The notes below the pieces were generated by a model that was not told the origin of the DNA, did not search any database, and saw nothing but the letters and a program-made list of their open reading frames with translations. Below, piece by piece: positions 44,107 through 57,380 of a stretch of DNA of 64,000 bases. This stretch comes from CAWFYI01 sp963820105 (GTDB taxonomy: Bacteria > Patescibacteriota > Saccharimonadia > Saccharimonadales > UBA4665). The translations under genes were made by a program, and so were the position numbers. The stretch lies in assembly GCA_963820105.1 (NCBI GenBank), contig CAWFYI010000003.1, positions 1 to 64,000 of the forward strand. Reading direction: 5' to 3'. Position 1 is the stretch's first letter, and each line of letters begins with the position of its first letter.

Positions 44107-45249
44107 ATGAAGATTAAGGAATCAACCTTCACAATTGTCACGAACGGCTTCGCGGACGGTCCGGCGCAACCCCTACGGGACTATTTGCTGGAGCATAAAG
44201 CCAAACAGCTTATCATGGTTAACCACCCACTGGTGGCGGAGGGCGGCAACAAGCACATCATTACCATATATGAACATGGGAAAATGAAAAGCCAGAAAAG
44301 TTACCGTCTGCCCAACAAGCCGCCCTATACCTTCGCGTTCGACCCCTTCGTGCCGCTAAAACTGCCTGCGACCACGGCCTGGTTCGGGTTTAACAACCTG
44401 GCCGCCCAGCGGGGCCTGCGCCGCAAACAGCGCGGGAAAGCGCAAAAAGTATATTACTGGGCGGTTGATTTCGTGCCGAATCGGTTTGGCAATAATATAC
44501 TCACCAAGGTCTATAACAATGTAGACAAAAAGGTCAGTCTAAATGCCGATGCGCGCATTGAACTGTCCGAAGCCGCGCTTAACGGGCGGACAAAATACCT
44601 GCGACTAAACGAAAAAGATATAGCTCTGGGCATTGTGGCGCCGATGGGCACTTGGCTGGACCGTACCCCCAAAGCCGGGCCGGAGGCCTGGCGGCGTAAA
44701 AAAGTCGTTTACCTGGGCCATCTTGTAGAACGCCAAGGAGTAGCGACGCTCATCCGCGCCCTGAAGCTGGTTATAAAAAAAGATCCCGACGTAACAGCCG
44801 AAATTATCGGCGACGGACCGGAAGCCGAAGCTTTAAGAAAGCTGGCCAAAGAACTTGGCATAGCTAAACAAGTTACGTTCCACGGTTTTGTTAAAGACCA
44901 CAAAGATGTTGAGTCCATACTGGCCAGGGGAACAGTGGCGGCCGCGCCGTACGTCAAGGACGAAACCAATTTTACTCAGTTCGCGGACCCCGGCAAGCTC
45001 AAAGCCTATCTGGGTGCGAACCTGCCCATCGTGCTTACAGATGTACCGCCAAATGCTCGCGACCTGGAGCGCGCCGGGCCGGCAGTTGTCGTTAAAGACA
45101 GTCCGGAAGCTGTGGCTGAAGGCCTGGAAAGCCTGCTGTCCGATAAAAAAGCCTGGCTGAAAGCCCACGCCGCAGCCGTTAAACTGGCCAATGAATTTGA
45201 CTGGAGCAATATCTTAAAAACTACTCTCAAAAAACTAGGCTTTGAATAA
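44107..45249 (+). CDS. GT4-family glycosyltransferase
   Basis: About 380 residues from ATG 44107; the frame extends upstream but a TACAAT box ends 6 nt before this ATG. The C-terminal domain has VVYLGHLVERQGVATLIRAL, EIIGDGPEAEALRKLAKEL and TFHGFVKDHKDVESILARGT. The acceptor-side E-x7-E region is less typical than in the neighbouring GT4 enzymes, so the exact family is uncertain. No membrane helix. It abuts the convergent methyltransferase gene. Confidence 0.82.
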   Translation: MKIKESTFTIVTNGFADGPAQPLRDYLLEHKAKQLIMVNHPLVAEGGNKHIITIYEHGKMKSQKSYRLPNKPPYTFAFDPFVPLKLPATTAWFGFNNLAAQRGLRRKQRGKAQKVYYWAVDFVPNRFGNNILTKVYNNVDKKVSLNADARIELSEAALNGRTKYLRLNEKDIALGIVAPMGTWLDRTPKAGPEAWRRKKVVYLGHLVERQGVATLIRALKLVIKKDPDVTAEIIGDGPEAEALRKLAKELGIAKQVTFHGFVKDHKDVESILARGTVAAAPYVKDETNFTQFADPGKLKAYLGANLPIVLTDVPPNARDLERAGPAVVVKDSPEAVAEGLESLLSDKKAWLKAHAAAVKLANEFDWSNILKTTLKKLGFE

Positions 45250-45900
45250 TCAGGGTTCGAACAAGACGATATTGTAATTACGCAGACGTCCCAAAAGAGG
45301 CAACCTGAATAGGCTGTCGCTGATTTTGCCCGGTATTTTTAGCCTTGCCGGCCAAACGTGTGTTTCGTACGTGTAAAGTTCAAAGGGCCGGCCGATGATC
45401 TTCTTTAGTTTCTTCCGGCTGAAGTGTTCATGCTTGGCGATTTTAACCATGCGAAGATATGATATCGGGTTATAACGGTTGGCCTCGATTATGAGCACCT
45501 GCTTCTTGGCCAGTCCTGAGATTTCACGTAGCGCCTTTTCTGGGTCGGGCAAATGGTGCAGCACGTCTTTCATTATTACGAAATCAAATGATTTTGGCTT
45601 GAACGGCAGGTTGTCGATCGAAGCTGTCTGAAACTTTAAATTCTTCGGCCTGTTAAGATCCCATTGTTCGTGTGCTTCCAGGTCAACGCCGGTAATCTTG
45701 GTGCTGGCGGACCGCTCGGCGATAATCCTGGCGATTGAACCGTCGCCGCAGCCCAAGTCTAAAATACTGCCGCCGCCAAGCTTATTTTCTATAAACTTAG
45801 CGAAGACGTCCAAATGCTTGAATATGTCCGCGGGTGGCGGCCAACTCTCGTAACCGGTTAGGTGCGACCGGCCGATGACCGTGTCATAATCTTTGGCCAC
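45250..45900 (-). CDS. SAM-dependent methyltransferase
   Basis: About 216 residues from GTG 45900, which lies 2 nt after the stop of the upstream gene; a longer frame to 45933 overlaps that gene. Class I fold: motif I SILDLGCGDGSIARIIAER near 46, an acidic TGVDLEAHEQ, then FDFVIMKDVLHHLPDPEKAL. It probably methylates a sugar or lipid-linked intermediate in the glycan locus, though the substrate is not readable from sequence. Its S-adenosylhomocysteine product would feed the ahcY gene at the left of the window. Confidence 0.85.
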   Translation of the reverse strand: MAKDYDTVIGRSHLTGYESWPPPADIFKHLDVFAKFIENKLGGGSILDLGCGDGSIARIIAERSASTKITGVDLEAHEQWDLNRPKNLKFQTASIDNLPFKPKSFDFVIMKDVLHHLPDPEKALREISGLAKKQVLIIEANRYNPISYLRMVKIAKHEHFSRKKLKKIIGRPFELYTYETHVWPARLKIPGKISDSLFRLPLLGRLRNYNIVLFEP

Positions 45901-45902
45901 GG

Positions 45903-46892
<990 letters not shown>

Positions 46893-46954
46893 TTAAGACT
46901 GGGCTCAAGCCACCGCTGTACCCACTATCTGGATTAATTTGTTAATATATCAGG

Positions 46955-48289
46955 ATGAAGATTGCGGTTGTAGGAACAGGCTATGTCGGTTTGGTGACCG
47001 GAACCTGCTTCGCCGAAGCGGGTAATGACGTGATTTGCGTGGATATCGACGAAGCGAAGGTCGCCAAAATGAAAAGAGGCGAAGTGCCGATTTATGAGCC
47101 TGGCTTAGACACGATTTTCGCGCGCAACATCACGGAGGATAGACTGGCTTTCACCACTAACCTAGCTGAGGCTGTCAAGAAGGCGGAAGTGATATTCCTG
47201 GCCTTACCGACACCGCCGAACGATGATGGCTCGGCGGATCTTTCTTACGTAATGGGCGTGGCCGGCCAGCTTGGCAAGCTGCTGGACCATTACTGCGTCG
47301 TCGTAGACAAAAGTACCGTGCCCGTAGGTACGGCCGACAAAGTCGTCGAAGCCATAAATGCCAACGCCAACGCCAAGATAGATGTTGTTTCAAACCCGGA
47401 GTTCCTGCGCGAAGGCTTCGCCGTGAACGACTTTATGAAGCCCGACCGCGTTGTGATCGGTACCGCCTCGGCCAAGGCGCGCGCTGTCATGAAGAAGCTT
47501 TATGATTCGTTCGTTAATGATCCTAGCCAAATAATATTCATGGACGAACGGTCGGCTGAAATGACCAAGTACGCAGCTAACTCGTTCCTGGCTACCAAGA
47601 TAAGCTTCATGAACGAAATAGCGAATCTTTGTGAGCGCGTGGGAGCTAATGTAGATGCTGTTCGCTTAGGCATAGGTGCCGATGACCGTATCGGCAGGAA
47701 ATTTCTGTTCGCTGGCATCGGCTATGGCGGCAGCTGTTTCCCGAAGGATGTCGTCGCCTTGCACAATATCGCCCTGGAAAACGACTATGATTTCAAAATC
47801 ATGCAGGCTGTGGGTGAGGTTAACAAAAGCCAGAAATTGACATTGACTAATAAGATCAAGACCTACTACGACGGCAAACTGAAGGACAAAAGATTTGCGC
47901 TGTGGGGGCTGGCCTTCAAGCCCGATACGGACGACATACGCGAAGCCCCGGCGCTGACCATCATCGACCAACTGGTGAAGGATGGGGCGTCTATCGTAGC
48001 TTACGACCCCGAAGCTACTGAAAACGTACGCAGACTTTACGGCGGCGCTAAGTCACTAAGCTTCGCTAAAGATATGTATGAAGCCCTGGATGGCGCCGAC
48101 AGCTTGCTTATAGCTACCGAATGGTCGGAGTTCCACTCACCTGATTTTGGGAAAATGAAACGCCTGCTCAAGACTCCGGTCATATTCGATGGCCGCAATG
48201 TTTACGAACCTGAGGAAATGAACAAACTTGGTTTTTATTATGAGAGCGTAGGAAGGGCCGCAGTATCCGGCAAAGGCGGCAAGAAATGA
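46955..48289 (+). CDS. ugd: UDP-glucose 6-dehydrogenase
   Basis: Oxidises UDP-glucose to UDP-glucuronate with two NAD. It has 444 residues. Rossmann [20 protein letters not shown] lies at the start, then [50 protein letters not shown], the central helix [20 protein letters not shown], and the active-site Cys in [16 protein letters not shown] near 253-268. A TAATAT box ends 6 nt before the ATG. The next gene overlaps by 4 nt and uses the product. Confidence 0.96.
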   Translation: MKIAVVGTGYVGLVTGTCFAEAGNDVICVDIDEAKVAKMKRGEVPIYEPGLDTIFARNITEDRLAFTTNLAEAVKKAEVIFLALPTPPNDDGSADLSYVMGVAGQLGKLLDHYCVVVDKSTVPVGTADKVVEAINANANAKIDVVSNPEFLREGFAVNDFMKPDRVVIGTASAKARAVMKKLYDSFVNDPSQIIFMDERSAEMTKYAANSFLATKISFMNEIANLCERVGANVDAVRLGIGADDRIGRKFLFAGIGYGGSCFPKDVVALHNIALENDYDFKIMQAVGEVNKSQKLTLTNKIKTYYDGKLKDKRFALWGLAFKPDTDDIREAPALTIIDQLVKDGASIVAYDPEATENVRRLYGGAKSLSFAKDMYEALDGADSLLIATEWSEFHSPDFGKMKRLLKTPVIFDGRNVYEPEEMNKLGFYYESVGRAAVSGKGGKK

Positions 48290-49227
48290 GCCGGATCCTG
48301 GTGACCGGCGGGGCGGGTTTCATCGGCTCCCATCTTTGCAAGCGCCTGCTGACCGACGGACACCAAGTAATCTGTGCAGATAATTTTTTTACCGGTAGCA
48401 AGCGAAACATCCAAGACCTGGAAAACAACAAGGATTTTGAGTTGCTCCAGCATGATGTGACCGAGCCGTTGAATATAAAAGTCGACTTTATATACAACTT
48501 AGCTTGTCCCGCCTCGCCGCCGCGTTACCAGTTCGACCCAGTTAAGACCATCAAAACCAGCGTACTTGGTGCCATTAATATGTTGGAACTGGCTAAGAAA
48601 TTAAATGTGCGCGTGTTTCAAGCCTCGACCAGTGAAGTCTACGGAGATCCTGAAGTCCACCCCCAGCCTGAAAGCTACTGGGGTAGAGTAAACCCCATCG
48701 GTATCCGTTCGTGCTACGATGAAGGCAAGCGTTGTGCCGAGACACTGTTCTTTGATTATCATCGGCAGGACAAGGTCGACATCCGGGTCGTGCGCATCTT
48801 CAATACCTACGGACCCAACATGGATCCAGGCGACGGCCGCGTAGTTTCCAACTTTATCGTGCAAGCCGTGCAGGATAAGGACATAACCGTTTATGGTGAC
48901 GGCTCACAGACCCGTAGCTTTCAGTACATCGATGACCTAATCGAAGGCATGGTCAGGATGATGGATAACAGGGACGACTTTACTGGACCGGTCAACCTCG
49001 GCAATCCGGACGAGTTCACTATAAAACAGCTGGCCGAAGAGGTGCTCAAACTCATTCCCGGCAGTAAAAGCAAGATCGTATATGAAGATCTGCCACAGGA
49101 TGACCCCAGACAGCGCCAGCCGGATATAACGCTGGCGAAAAAGAAACTCGGTTGGCAGCCGGAAGTCGTTTTAGAAGATGGGTTGGTCGAAACTATCGGA
49201 TACTTCAAGAAGCTATTGAAGGTATAA
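48286..49227 (+). CDS. uxs: UDP-glucuronate decarboxylase (UDP-xylose synthase)
   Basis: Decarboxylates UDP-glucuronate to UDP-xylose. It has 313 residues with Rossmann [39 protein letters not shown] (diagnostic for UXS), [20 protein letters not shown], the SDR Y-x3-K in [33 protein letters not shown] and [20 protein letters not shown]. It overlaps the UDP-glucose dehydrogenase gene (ATGA), so the two form a UDP-xylose unit. Confidence 0.95.
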   Translation: MSRILVTGGAGFIGSHLCKRLLTDGHQVICADNFFTGSKRNIQDLENNKDFELLQHDVTEPLNIKVDFIYNLACPASPPRYQFDPVKTIKTSVLGAINMLELAKKLNVRVFQASTSEVYGDPEVHPQPESYWGRVNPIGIRSCYDEGKRCAETLFFDYHRQDKVDIRVVRIFNTYGPNMDPGDGRVVSNFIVQAVQDKDITVYGDGSQTRSFQYIDDLIEGMVRMMDNRDDFTGPVNLGNPDEFTIKQLAEEVLKLIPGSKSKIVYEDLPQDDPRQRQPDITLAKKKLGWQPEVVLEDGLVETIGYFKKLLKV

Positions 49228-49230
49228 GAC

Positions 49231-51282
49231 ATGCGGGACCGTCTTTATAATTTCTTAAGAACGGCGCCCTTCGTGGTGCCGGCGGCTTTCGTGGGCTTTG
49301 GCGTGCCTGCTATGGCTCTGCTTCTGCTCGGCGCGTTCAAGACCTGGCTGGTCCTGCTGCTTGGGCTGGCAGGGGCGGCTTTGGCGTCCGTTGTAGCGGC
49401 CCGCCACAGCGCCGGGCTTAAACTGCCCGGGAGCGCGAGGGAACAGCGGCTCGTGGGCCTGGTCGTTCTATTGTTCCTGCTGGCGTGGACGGGGATTAAC
49501 TTTAGGTACTCGGCGCAGGACATAATCGTTACCCGTGACCCTGCCATATATTCCGTTACCGGCGAATGGCTTAAGAATCACGATAACCTGGACATCAGGG
49601 CATCCGCTCCGCTAGTCCATGATCCGGGCGTGACGGCTGATTCGGCGGGCTTTGCTTCCTTGCCCGGGCATCCGGACAGGTTGTACGCGCAGGGCGTGCA
49701 TCTGCTGCCCGCTTTGCTGGGCATGGCCGGCAGGCTGGGCGGTACGGCGTTCATGCTGCACATTAACGCCGTGATAGGCGGCCTGGCACTGCTGGCTTTC
49801 TATGGCCTGGCAGCTTGCTTCGTGCGGCCGCGCTGGGCTTTGTTCGCGGTGGTGGCCCTGGGTCTCAGTCTGCCCATGATTTTCTTTTCGCGCGATACGT
49901 ACAGCGAGCCGCTCGGTCTGTTGCTGACCATGGGCGCGCTGGCCCTGGTGTGGGCCGCGCAGACCAGGTCTTCGTCCAGAATCTGGCTCCTGGCCGGATT
50001 GGCCGCGGGCGCAGGCACTCTGGCAAGGGCAGATGCTTACTTGATAGTGGCCGCGTTGACGGCGTTCGCCATGACCAGGCTTTGCTTCGCGGCCGCGAAG
50101 CAGCGCGGCCGGATAATCAAAGAGAGTCTATGGTTCGCACTGGGCATGGCCGCGACCACGTTGCTCGGTTGGCTGGACCTTACGATGCTATCGACCAATT
50201 ATTACCATGACCTGAGACGGCAGATAATTAAGGAGCTCCTGCTTATTGTCTTGATAATAGCCGCCGGCATCGCGGTTACGGCGGTTTCCTGGAGAACCGA
50301 TTTGCTCAAGAAACTAATACGCGGCACGCGCAAGTGGTATAAACCGCTCATCATTGCGGCCGCCGTCCTGCTCAGCATCTTTTTCCTGAGCCGTCCGCTG
50401 TGGTACGAGGGGCACGTGGTGGTGCCGAACGGTCTGATCGCTTCATTGCAGGCCGCCAAAGGCCATGCCGTGGAGCCTACCAGGAGCTACGCCGAGATGT
50501 CGGCCTATTGGGTTATATGGTACATCGGCCCGGTGCTCGCGCTGGCTGCTCTTATCGGCCTGACCATGTCCGCTTTGGATCTGACCGGCAAGCGGCCGCG
50601 GCAGACGTTATTGCCGCCGGTGCTGGTGGTGGCCGGCATCGCTTTCGTCTACCTGCTCAGCCCGGACGTCTCGCCTGATCAGGTCTGGGCTTCCAGAAGG
50701 TTCCTGCCGGTGGTTTTTCCCGGATTCTGTCTGTTCGCTGTCATAGCGACCGAACATTACTGGCGGCGCTATCTTGGCTCGTACAAGGCTGCAATACAGC
50801 TCACCGCCGCCGCCCTGCTGATGCTCGTAGTGCTTCTGCAGTCGTTTTACTATATTAAGCCCTCTTTGCGCGTCAAAGCTTACGCGTCGGAGGTAGAGCA
50901 CATAAATAAGGTATGCGCGGCCTTGCCTGATCATGCCGCAGTATTCCTGACAGGCAGTGAAGCATTTAATATGGGCCAGACAATCAGAACTTTCTGCAAA
51001 GTGCCGGCAGTCAGGATTCTGTACGCGGACGCCACCAGCTTCCGTATGGAAGCACGTACGGCCGCCAACAATAAGCTTACCCCCATAGTTGTTACGGCAA
51101 CCGGCGCCGACGGTAATGCCAGCAGCATACTGGCCGGCCAGCTTCACATGACCCTGGTAGACCGTGCTGAATATCAGGAACTGTCGCGCAGACTTTATCA
51201 TCCGCCCCGGCAGATGGCGCATCTGGCACAGACAGTCCTGGCGGGCCGCTTGCAGCCTGACGGCTCGGTGACGCCGTTATAG
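49231..51282 (+). CDS. Polytopic membrane protein, GT-C/ArnT-like glycosyltransferase
   Basis: A 683-residue protein starting 3 nt after the UXS stop, so probably one operon. About 12 membrane helices cover residues 10-540 (FVGFGVPAMALLLLGAFKTW, LHINAVIGGLALLAFYGLAA, KPLIIAAAVLLSIFFLSRPL). The first outer loop (DIIVTRDPAIYSVTGEWLKN) has an acidic/Asp-containing stretch as in lipid-linked sugar transferases of the GT-C fold. About 150 residues at the C-terminus are soluble. It might use polyprenyl-linked pentose or hexose; the substrate is unknown. Confidence 0.7.
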   Translation: MRDRLYNFLRTAPFVVPAAFVGFGVPAMALLLLGAFKTWLVLLLGLAGAALASVVAARHSAGLKLPGSAREQRLVGLVVLLFLLAWTGINFRYSAQDIIVTRDPAIYSVTGEWLKNHDNLDIRASAPLVHDPGVTADSAGFASLPGHPDRLYAQGVHLLPALLGMAGRLGGTAFMLHINAVIGGLALLAFYGLAACFVRPRWALFAVVALGLSLPMIFFSRDTYSEPLGLLLTMGALALVWAAQTRSSSRIWLLAGLAAGAGTLARADAYLIVAALTAFAMTRLCFAAAKQRGRIIKESLWFALGMAATTLLGWLDLTMLSTNYYHDLRRQIIKELLLIVLIIAAGIAVTAVSWRTDLLKKLIRGTRKWYKPLIIAAAVLLSIFFLSRPLWYEGHVVVPNGLIASLQAAKGHAVEPTRSYAEMSAYWVIWYIGPVLALAALIGLTMSALDLTGKRPRQTLLPPVLVVAGIAFVYLLSPDVSPDQVWASRRFLPVVFPGFCLFAVIATEHYWRRYLGSYKAAIQLTAAALLMLVVLLQSFYYIKPSLRVKAYASEVEHINKVCAALPDHAAVFLTGSEAFNMGQTIRTFCKVPAVRILYADATSFRMEARTAANNKLTPIVVTATGADGNASSILAGQLHMTLVDRAEYQELSRRLYHPPRQMAHLAQTVLAGRLQPDGSVTPL

Positions 51283-51331
51283 GCCGCTCCAAGGTGGCAG
51301 ATGGCGGCCGTTTTTGCTAATATAGGGCTAC

Positions 51332-52366
51332 ATGATAGTCGTAATAATCGCGGGCGGATCCGGTACCCGTCTTTGGCCGCTCTCAACCCATAATTATCCG
51401 AAACACCTGTTGCGGCTGACCAACGAGCGAAGCCTGCTGCAGAACACTCTAGGCAGGGTAAGCAAGCTCACGGACCCAGAACGGATATTCGTAGTATCCG
51501 AGGCCTCGCACTCTGACCACGTGGTCGAACAGTTATCCGATATACCCCAGGAAAACATACTGGTAGAACCTGCGCGGCGCGGCACTGCCTCGTGCTTCCT
51601 GTTGGCCATGGATGCCATCAAAAAGCGGGGCCTGGATGACCAAGCGATATTCTTTCTGTGGTCCGATCATATCGTGCGGGACCAGCGCGGTTTCGCGAAC
51701 ACGGCCGCATTGGCCGCAGAGTTGGCGGAAGACACCCGCAAGATCGTATTCGTCGGCATCGAACCGACATATCCGACCACCGGTCTGGGCTACATGGAAA
51801 AGGGCGACCGGCTCCGTAACGGCTTCAAAAACGCTTTCGAACTGAAGAAATTCGTTGAAAAACCAGACAAGAAAACCGCCGCGCACTACTTCAAGAGCGG
51901 CGACTACCTCTGGAACACGGGCTATCTGGTGGCAACCATGAAGACCTTGGAGCGCGAAATTGAACAACACTCAGCGCGCCTATGGAAAGATTACCGGGCG
52001 CTGCGAAAAAGTAAGGATCCTGCCGAAACTTACCTGGGCTTCGAATCCGAGCCGATCGACAAGGCTCTGTCCGAACGCGTAAAAGACGGCTTGGTAGTGC
52101 CCGGATCGTTCGACTGGCTGGATATCGGTTCGTTCCACGACCTGCACGGCATCAGCGACCAGGACGACGACGGCAACTACTTAAGCGGCGACAACATCGA
52201 GCTGGAACAGGTGGCAAATAGCTACGTGCGTAACGAACAAGGCCTGCCGGTGGCAGTGATTGGCCTGGACAACGTGGCGGTAGTGGCTACCGAGCACGGC
52301 ATCCTGGTGACCAACAAGACTTACGCCCAAAAGGTCGGCGAAATCAGCAAGCGGTTCAAGAAATAG
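51332..52366 (+). CDS. manC: Mannose-1-phosphate guanylyltransferase
   Basis: Makes GDP-mannose from mannose-1-phosphate and GTP, feeding Gmd. It has 344 residues with the nucleotidyltransferase signature VIIAGGSGTRLWPLSTHNYP at the N-terminus, ILVEPARRGTASCFLLAMDA, FFLWSDHIV, FVEKPDKKTAAHYF and YLWNTGYLVATM, and SFDWLDIGSFHDLHGI. There is no phosphomannose-isomerase domain, so it is the short single-function form. A TAATAT box ends 8 nt before the ATG. It converges with the phosphomannomutase gene, 5 nt apart. Confidence 0.93.
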   Translation: MIVVIIAGGSGTRLWPLSTHNYPKHLLRLTNERSLLQNTLGRVSKLTDPERIFVVSEASHSDHVVEQLSDIPQENILVEPARRGTASCFLLAMDAIKKRGLDDQAIFFLWSDHIVRDQRGFANTAALAAELAEDTRKIVFVGIEPTYPTTGLGYMEKGDRLRNGFKNAFELKKFVEKPDKKTAAHYFKSGDYLWNTGYLVATMKTLEREIEQHSARLWKDYRALRKSKDPAETYLGFESEPIDKALSERVKDGLVVPGSFDWLDIGSFHDLHGISDQDDDGNYLSGDNIELEQVANSYVRNEQGLPVAVIGLDNVAVVATEHGILVTNKTYAQKVGEISKRFKK

Positions 52367-52371
52367 CCCGG

Positions 52372-53802
52372 CTAGCCGTCGAGAGCTTCTATATTGGCAT
52401 TGATCGATGATTTCCAGTCTATTTCTGGGAATTCATGGAGGACGCCGTTGATAGTCTTCCTTAGTTCTTCGTAGCCCGTAGTATCACGGGCCTCGAATTT
52501 GATGGTCAGGTAAGGACCGTTCTGTGAATAGCGCACTACGAACATGGCGTCTGGCAGGTCCAGACGGATGCCATCACCGGCGCGCTCATCGCTTATGACC
52601 TCGGCCTTTGGGTATAGCTTCTGTAGTTTCGGCGCCAGCTTGTCTACTACATCCCGCTTATCGTCATCCGAACAATAAACCTTGATTTCAGGGCTTGATT
52701 CGTAGTGCGGCAGGTCGGCGACCAGCTCGGATAGTTTCTTGCCTGAACGATCGATGGTCTGAAGAAGGCGCAGGGTAGAGTACAGGCCGTCGTCGTGGTT
52801 GTAGAAATCGGCAGAAAAGAAAAAGTGGCCGGACAACTCACCGATGAAAGCAGCCTTGACCTCTTGGTTCTTTTTCTTCAGGAAGGAGTGGCCGGTACGC
52901 CACATGAAGGGTTTGCCGCCATGTTCAACAATGGTTTCCGGGACGACCTTTGAACATAAGGTGTTGAACATTATTTTGGAGCCGGGATGATCCTGCAAGA
53001 CGCCTATAGCTAGCAGGGCAACCAGCACATCGTTCCAGATGATATTTCCGGCTTCGTCGACGATGCCTATGCGGTCACCATCGGCGTCATAAGTGAAGCC
53101 GATGTCTGCCTTGCTTTCCAGGACCTCGTCGCGTAGGCGCTCCACCACCTGTGTCTCGGTAGGGTCGGCGACGCCCATAGGGAAGGTCGGATCTACTTTG
53201 GTATTGTATTCGATTACTTCGCAACCAGCCTGTTTCAGAAACGCTGGGGCGATATCCCCGGCTGTTGTACAGCTTGGGTCGACTACGACCTTAAAGCGCT
53301 TCTTTATCGGCAACCGCTTGATTATATCTGCGTAGTAAGCCGGCCTGATGTCTTCATCTTTTAGCTGACCCTGTTTAGCCCCTTTGTCATAATCTTCCTC
53401 CTGGATCAGGCGGCACAGCTCCTGCATGCCCTCGGTCACCAAGGTTTCCGAGTAGTCGTTCGCGAACTTGAAACCGTTGAAGGCAGGCGGGTTATGGGAA
53501 GCGCTCACATAAACTCCGGCCGGGGTCTTCAGATGGTACTGCGACCAATAAAACATACCGACCAGCTGCATGCCGATGTCAGTAACGTCAATGCCGGCCC
53601 ACCTTAAACCCTTAATAAGTTCCTGACTATACTCCGGCCCGGTCTCGCGCGAGTCACGCCCGACGACTGCAGACTTCTTACCCCGGCGTGTCAGATAAGT
53701 GCCGTAGGCTTTGCCTATGTGGAGCGCTAACTCAGGGCTTAGATCCTTGCCGACCAGACCTCTTAGGTCGTAGCCGCGGAATAACTGGGTATTTACCTTC
53801 AT
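52372..53802 (-). CDS. manB: Phosphomannomutase/phosphoglucomutase
   Basis: Interconverts mannose-6-phosphate and mannose-1-phosphate (and probably the glucose forms). It has 476 residues with the phospho-serine loop VYVSASHNPPAFNGFKFAND near 96-115, the metal-binding loop FTYDADGDRIGIVDEAGNII near 237, the sugar-binding loop IGELSGHFFFSADFYNHDDG near 320, and a C-terminal phosphate-binding region GDGIRLDLPD...VRYSQNGPYLTIKFE. A good AAGGAG precedes the ATG and TATAAT lies further upstream. Confidence 0.95.
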   Translation of the reverse strand: MKVNTQLFRGYDLRGLVGKDLSPELALHIGKAYGTYLTRRGKKSAVVGRDSRETGPEYSQELIKGLRWAGIDVTDIGMQLVGMFYWSQYHLKTPAGVYVSASHNPPAFNGFKFANDYSETLVTEGMQELCRLIQEEDYDKGAKQGQLKDEDIRPAYYADIIKRLPIKKRFKVVVDPSCTTAGDIAPAFLKQAGCEVIEYNTKVDPTFPMGVADPTETQVVERLRDEVLESKADIGFTYDADGDRIGIVDEAGNIIWNDVLVALLAIGVLQDHPGSKIMFNTLCSKVVPETIVEHGGKPFMWRTGHSFLKKKNQEVKAAFIGELSGHFFFSADFYNHDDGLYSTLRLLQTIDRSGKKLSELVADLPHYESSPEIKVYCSDDDKRDVVDKLAPKLQKLYPKAEVISDERAGDGIRLDLPDAMFVVRYSQNGPYLTIKFEARDTTGYEELRKTINGVLHEFPEIDWKSSINANIEALDG

Positions 53803-53886
53803 GAAATCTCCTTAATCTAAACCATTATAACGCCTTTTTCGGGCGTCTAATCTTTATTTAATGCCTGACGCATATAGTAGTGGCTT

Positions 53887-54285
53887 ATGATGGCAGACCT
53901 TCAAGCGTTTGATGATTGGAATGACAAGAAAAAACGACTGCACGCTAGCCGGCCGAATATATTGTTTAAGGAAGGGCAGATCTGGTGGTGCTCCCTGGGC
54001 GTTAACGTAGGAGAAGAAGTTCTTGGCAAAGGCCCGATGTATTTACGGCCGGCTATCGTACTGCGCAAGGTAACGCACACCTCGTGTGTAGTTATCCCGA
54101 CTACGACCCAAGCAAAATACGGATCTTGGTATTATCCACTTGAAATTAATAACCTGAAGCGCTGGGCAATGATGCACCAGATACGCTATATCTCCAGTAA
54201 AAGATTACGCAACCGGGAGTCCACCATTCCTAGTGTTGATTTCAGGGCACTAAAAAAGGCCTTAGTGAAATTCTACGGCCTTTAG
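53887..54285 (+). CDS. PemK/MazF-family endoribonuclease toxin, no antitoxin seen
   Basis: A 132-residue protein (ATG 53887, or 53890). After 27 residues of charged N-terminus comes the MazF-like beta-barrel start FKEGQIWWCSLGVNVGEEVL, then RPAIVLRKVTHTSCVVIPTT, the usual R-P-x-hydrophobic and P-T-T motifs, and a helical C-terminus. MazF proteins cut RNA at short motifs, but this version has an unusual N-terminal and loop composition seen in CPR genomes, where the gene is often alone. No antitoxin ORF is visible on either side. A TATAGT box ends 8 nt before the ATG. Confidence 0.8.
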   Translation: MMADLQAFDDWNDKKKRLHASRPNILFKEGQIWWCSLGVNVGEEVLGKGPMYLRPAIVLRKVTHTSCVVIPTTTQAKYGSWYYPLEINNLKRWAMMHQIRYISSKRLRNRESTIPSVDFRALKKALVKFYGL

Positions 54286-54394
54286 TTTTGCGATGATCAC
54301 CGGACGTTGCCATCCGGATCGGTGGGTATTCCCAAATGTAATTAGATTCTAACAAATAATTATGCTGACGTCAATCTGTTAATAAGGTTTTAAT

Positions 54395-56221
<1,827 letters not shown>

Positions 56222-56225
56222 TTAC

Positions 56226-57380
56226 TTAAGACCTTTCGGATAAACGTTCATTGATGTAGTTTCGCATATTTTCCTTGAAAGCCGCTATGGAAAAGTCGTC
56301 CGCGGTCTTGGCTATGGCCGTATGGTCGAATGTTTTATTGACCGCCGCTTCCAAGGTTTCGGCAAGCTGTTTGACGGTCTGACGCTCGAAGAACAGCCCT
56401 GTTTTGCCCTCGGACACGTAATCCAGGGCGCCGCCTTTATTATAGGCGATTACCGGTGTTCCCGCAGCCAAGGCCTCGACCGCCACGATTCCGAAGTCGT
56501 CCATGTTGGGCATTATATAGCCTATGGCGGACTGGAAATGTCCTGCCATCTCCATATCGTTAGTGTTGGTCAGAAAGGTCACGCTGCGCCCGGCCAGCTT
56601 CTCCAGCCGTTTGTGGTCCGGCCCGTCGCCGATTACCACCAAAGGCACCTTGAGTTCGTTGCAGGCCTCTATCGCCAGGTCAAACCGCTTGTATGGCGTC
56701 TGGCGGCCTGCTACCACGAAGCCGTGGCGCAGCGGCGGCTTGACGTTGCCAGGCAGACTGAAGCGAGCGGTCTCTACCGGAGGAAAGATTACGTCTGAAT
56801 CCCGTTTGTAGTAGCGCTTGATCATAGTCTGGGTGTGAGAGGAGTTGGCTATGAAATAGTCGGGACGTTTGGCGGCGCGCCGGTCCCAGCGCTTCAGCGG
56901 TCCGGACAGAATCGTTAAACCCAGACGGGCCGCCCAGTTGAGCCCCCGGGGAAAGCCGGGATTCTCCATGTATTCATCCTGTCTTATCCAGTAATAATGC
57001 GTAGGCGAATGGCAGTAGCAGATATGCAGCGTGTCTTTGCCTGTATGCACGCCCTTGGCTTCGGCGCCGCTGGATGACAGCACCAGATCATATCCGCTCA
57101 GATCCAAGCGGCTGAACTCGCGGGCTCTTAGCAGGGGCAGGAACTTCTTCAAGCGGGGGGAGAGAGTCTGTAGCTTGGTGGTACGTACGTCGGCGTCTTT
57201 GAACCAATCGATGGCGCTTGGATCGTACTGGGAGGTGTAAATGGGCGCTTCGGGGTACATCTTGTGCAGCTCCAGTACCACGCGCTCAGCACCGCCTATA
57301 CCGGTCAGCCAGTCACAGACGATGGCTACTTTCAGCTTGCCCGGCTTGCGTGCCGGCCCGGCTTTGACCTTTTTGCTCAT
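56226..57380 (-). CDS. GT4-family glycosyltransferase
   Basis: A 384-residue GT-B enzyme. It starts with a basic tail, then KVAIVCDWLTGIGGAERVVL, a donor-domain opening of WbaZ-like mannosyltransferases, and has LHICYCHSPTHYYWIRQDEY, FVVAGRQTPYKRFDLAIEAC, GDGPDHKRLEKLAGRSVTFL and NMDDFGIVAVEALAAGTPVI with E-x7-E-type residues. It overlaps the upstream transferase gene by 4 nt and precedes glmS by 4 nt, so the three are one operon. Confidence 0.92.
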   Translation of the reverse strand: MSKKVKAGPARKPGKLKVAIVCDWLTGIGGAERVVLELHKMYPEAPIYTSQYDPSAIDWFKDADVRTTKLQTLSPRLKKFLPLLRAREFSRLDLSGYDLVLSSSGAEAKGVHTGKDTLHICYCHSPTHYYWIRQDEYMENPGFPRGLNWAARLGLTILSGPLKRWDRRAAKRPDYFIANSSHTQTMIKRYYKRDSDVIFPPVETARFSLPGNVKPPLRHGFVVAGRQTPYKRFDLAIEACNELKVPLVVIGDGPDHKRLEKLAGRSVTFLTNTNDMEMAGHFQSAIGYIMPNMDDFGIVAVEALAAGTPVIAYNKGGALDYVSEGKTGLFFERQTVKQLAETLEAAVNKTFDHTAIAKTADDFSIAAFKENMRNYINERLSERS

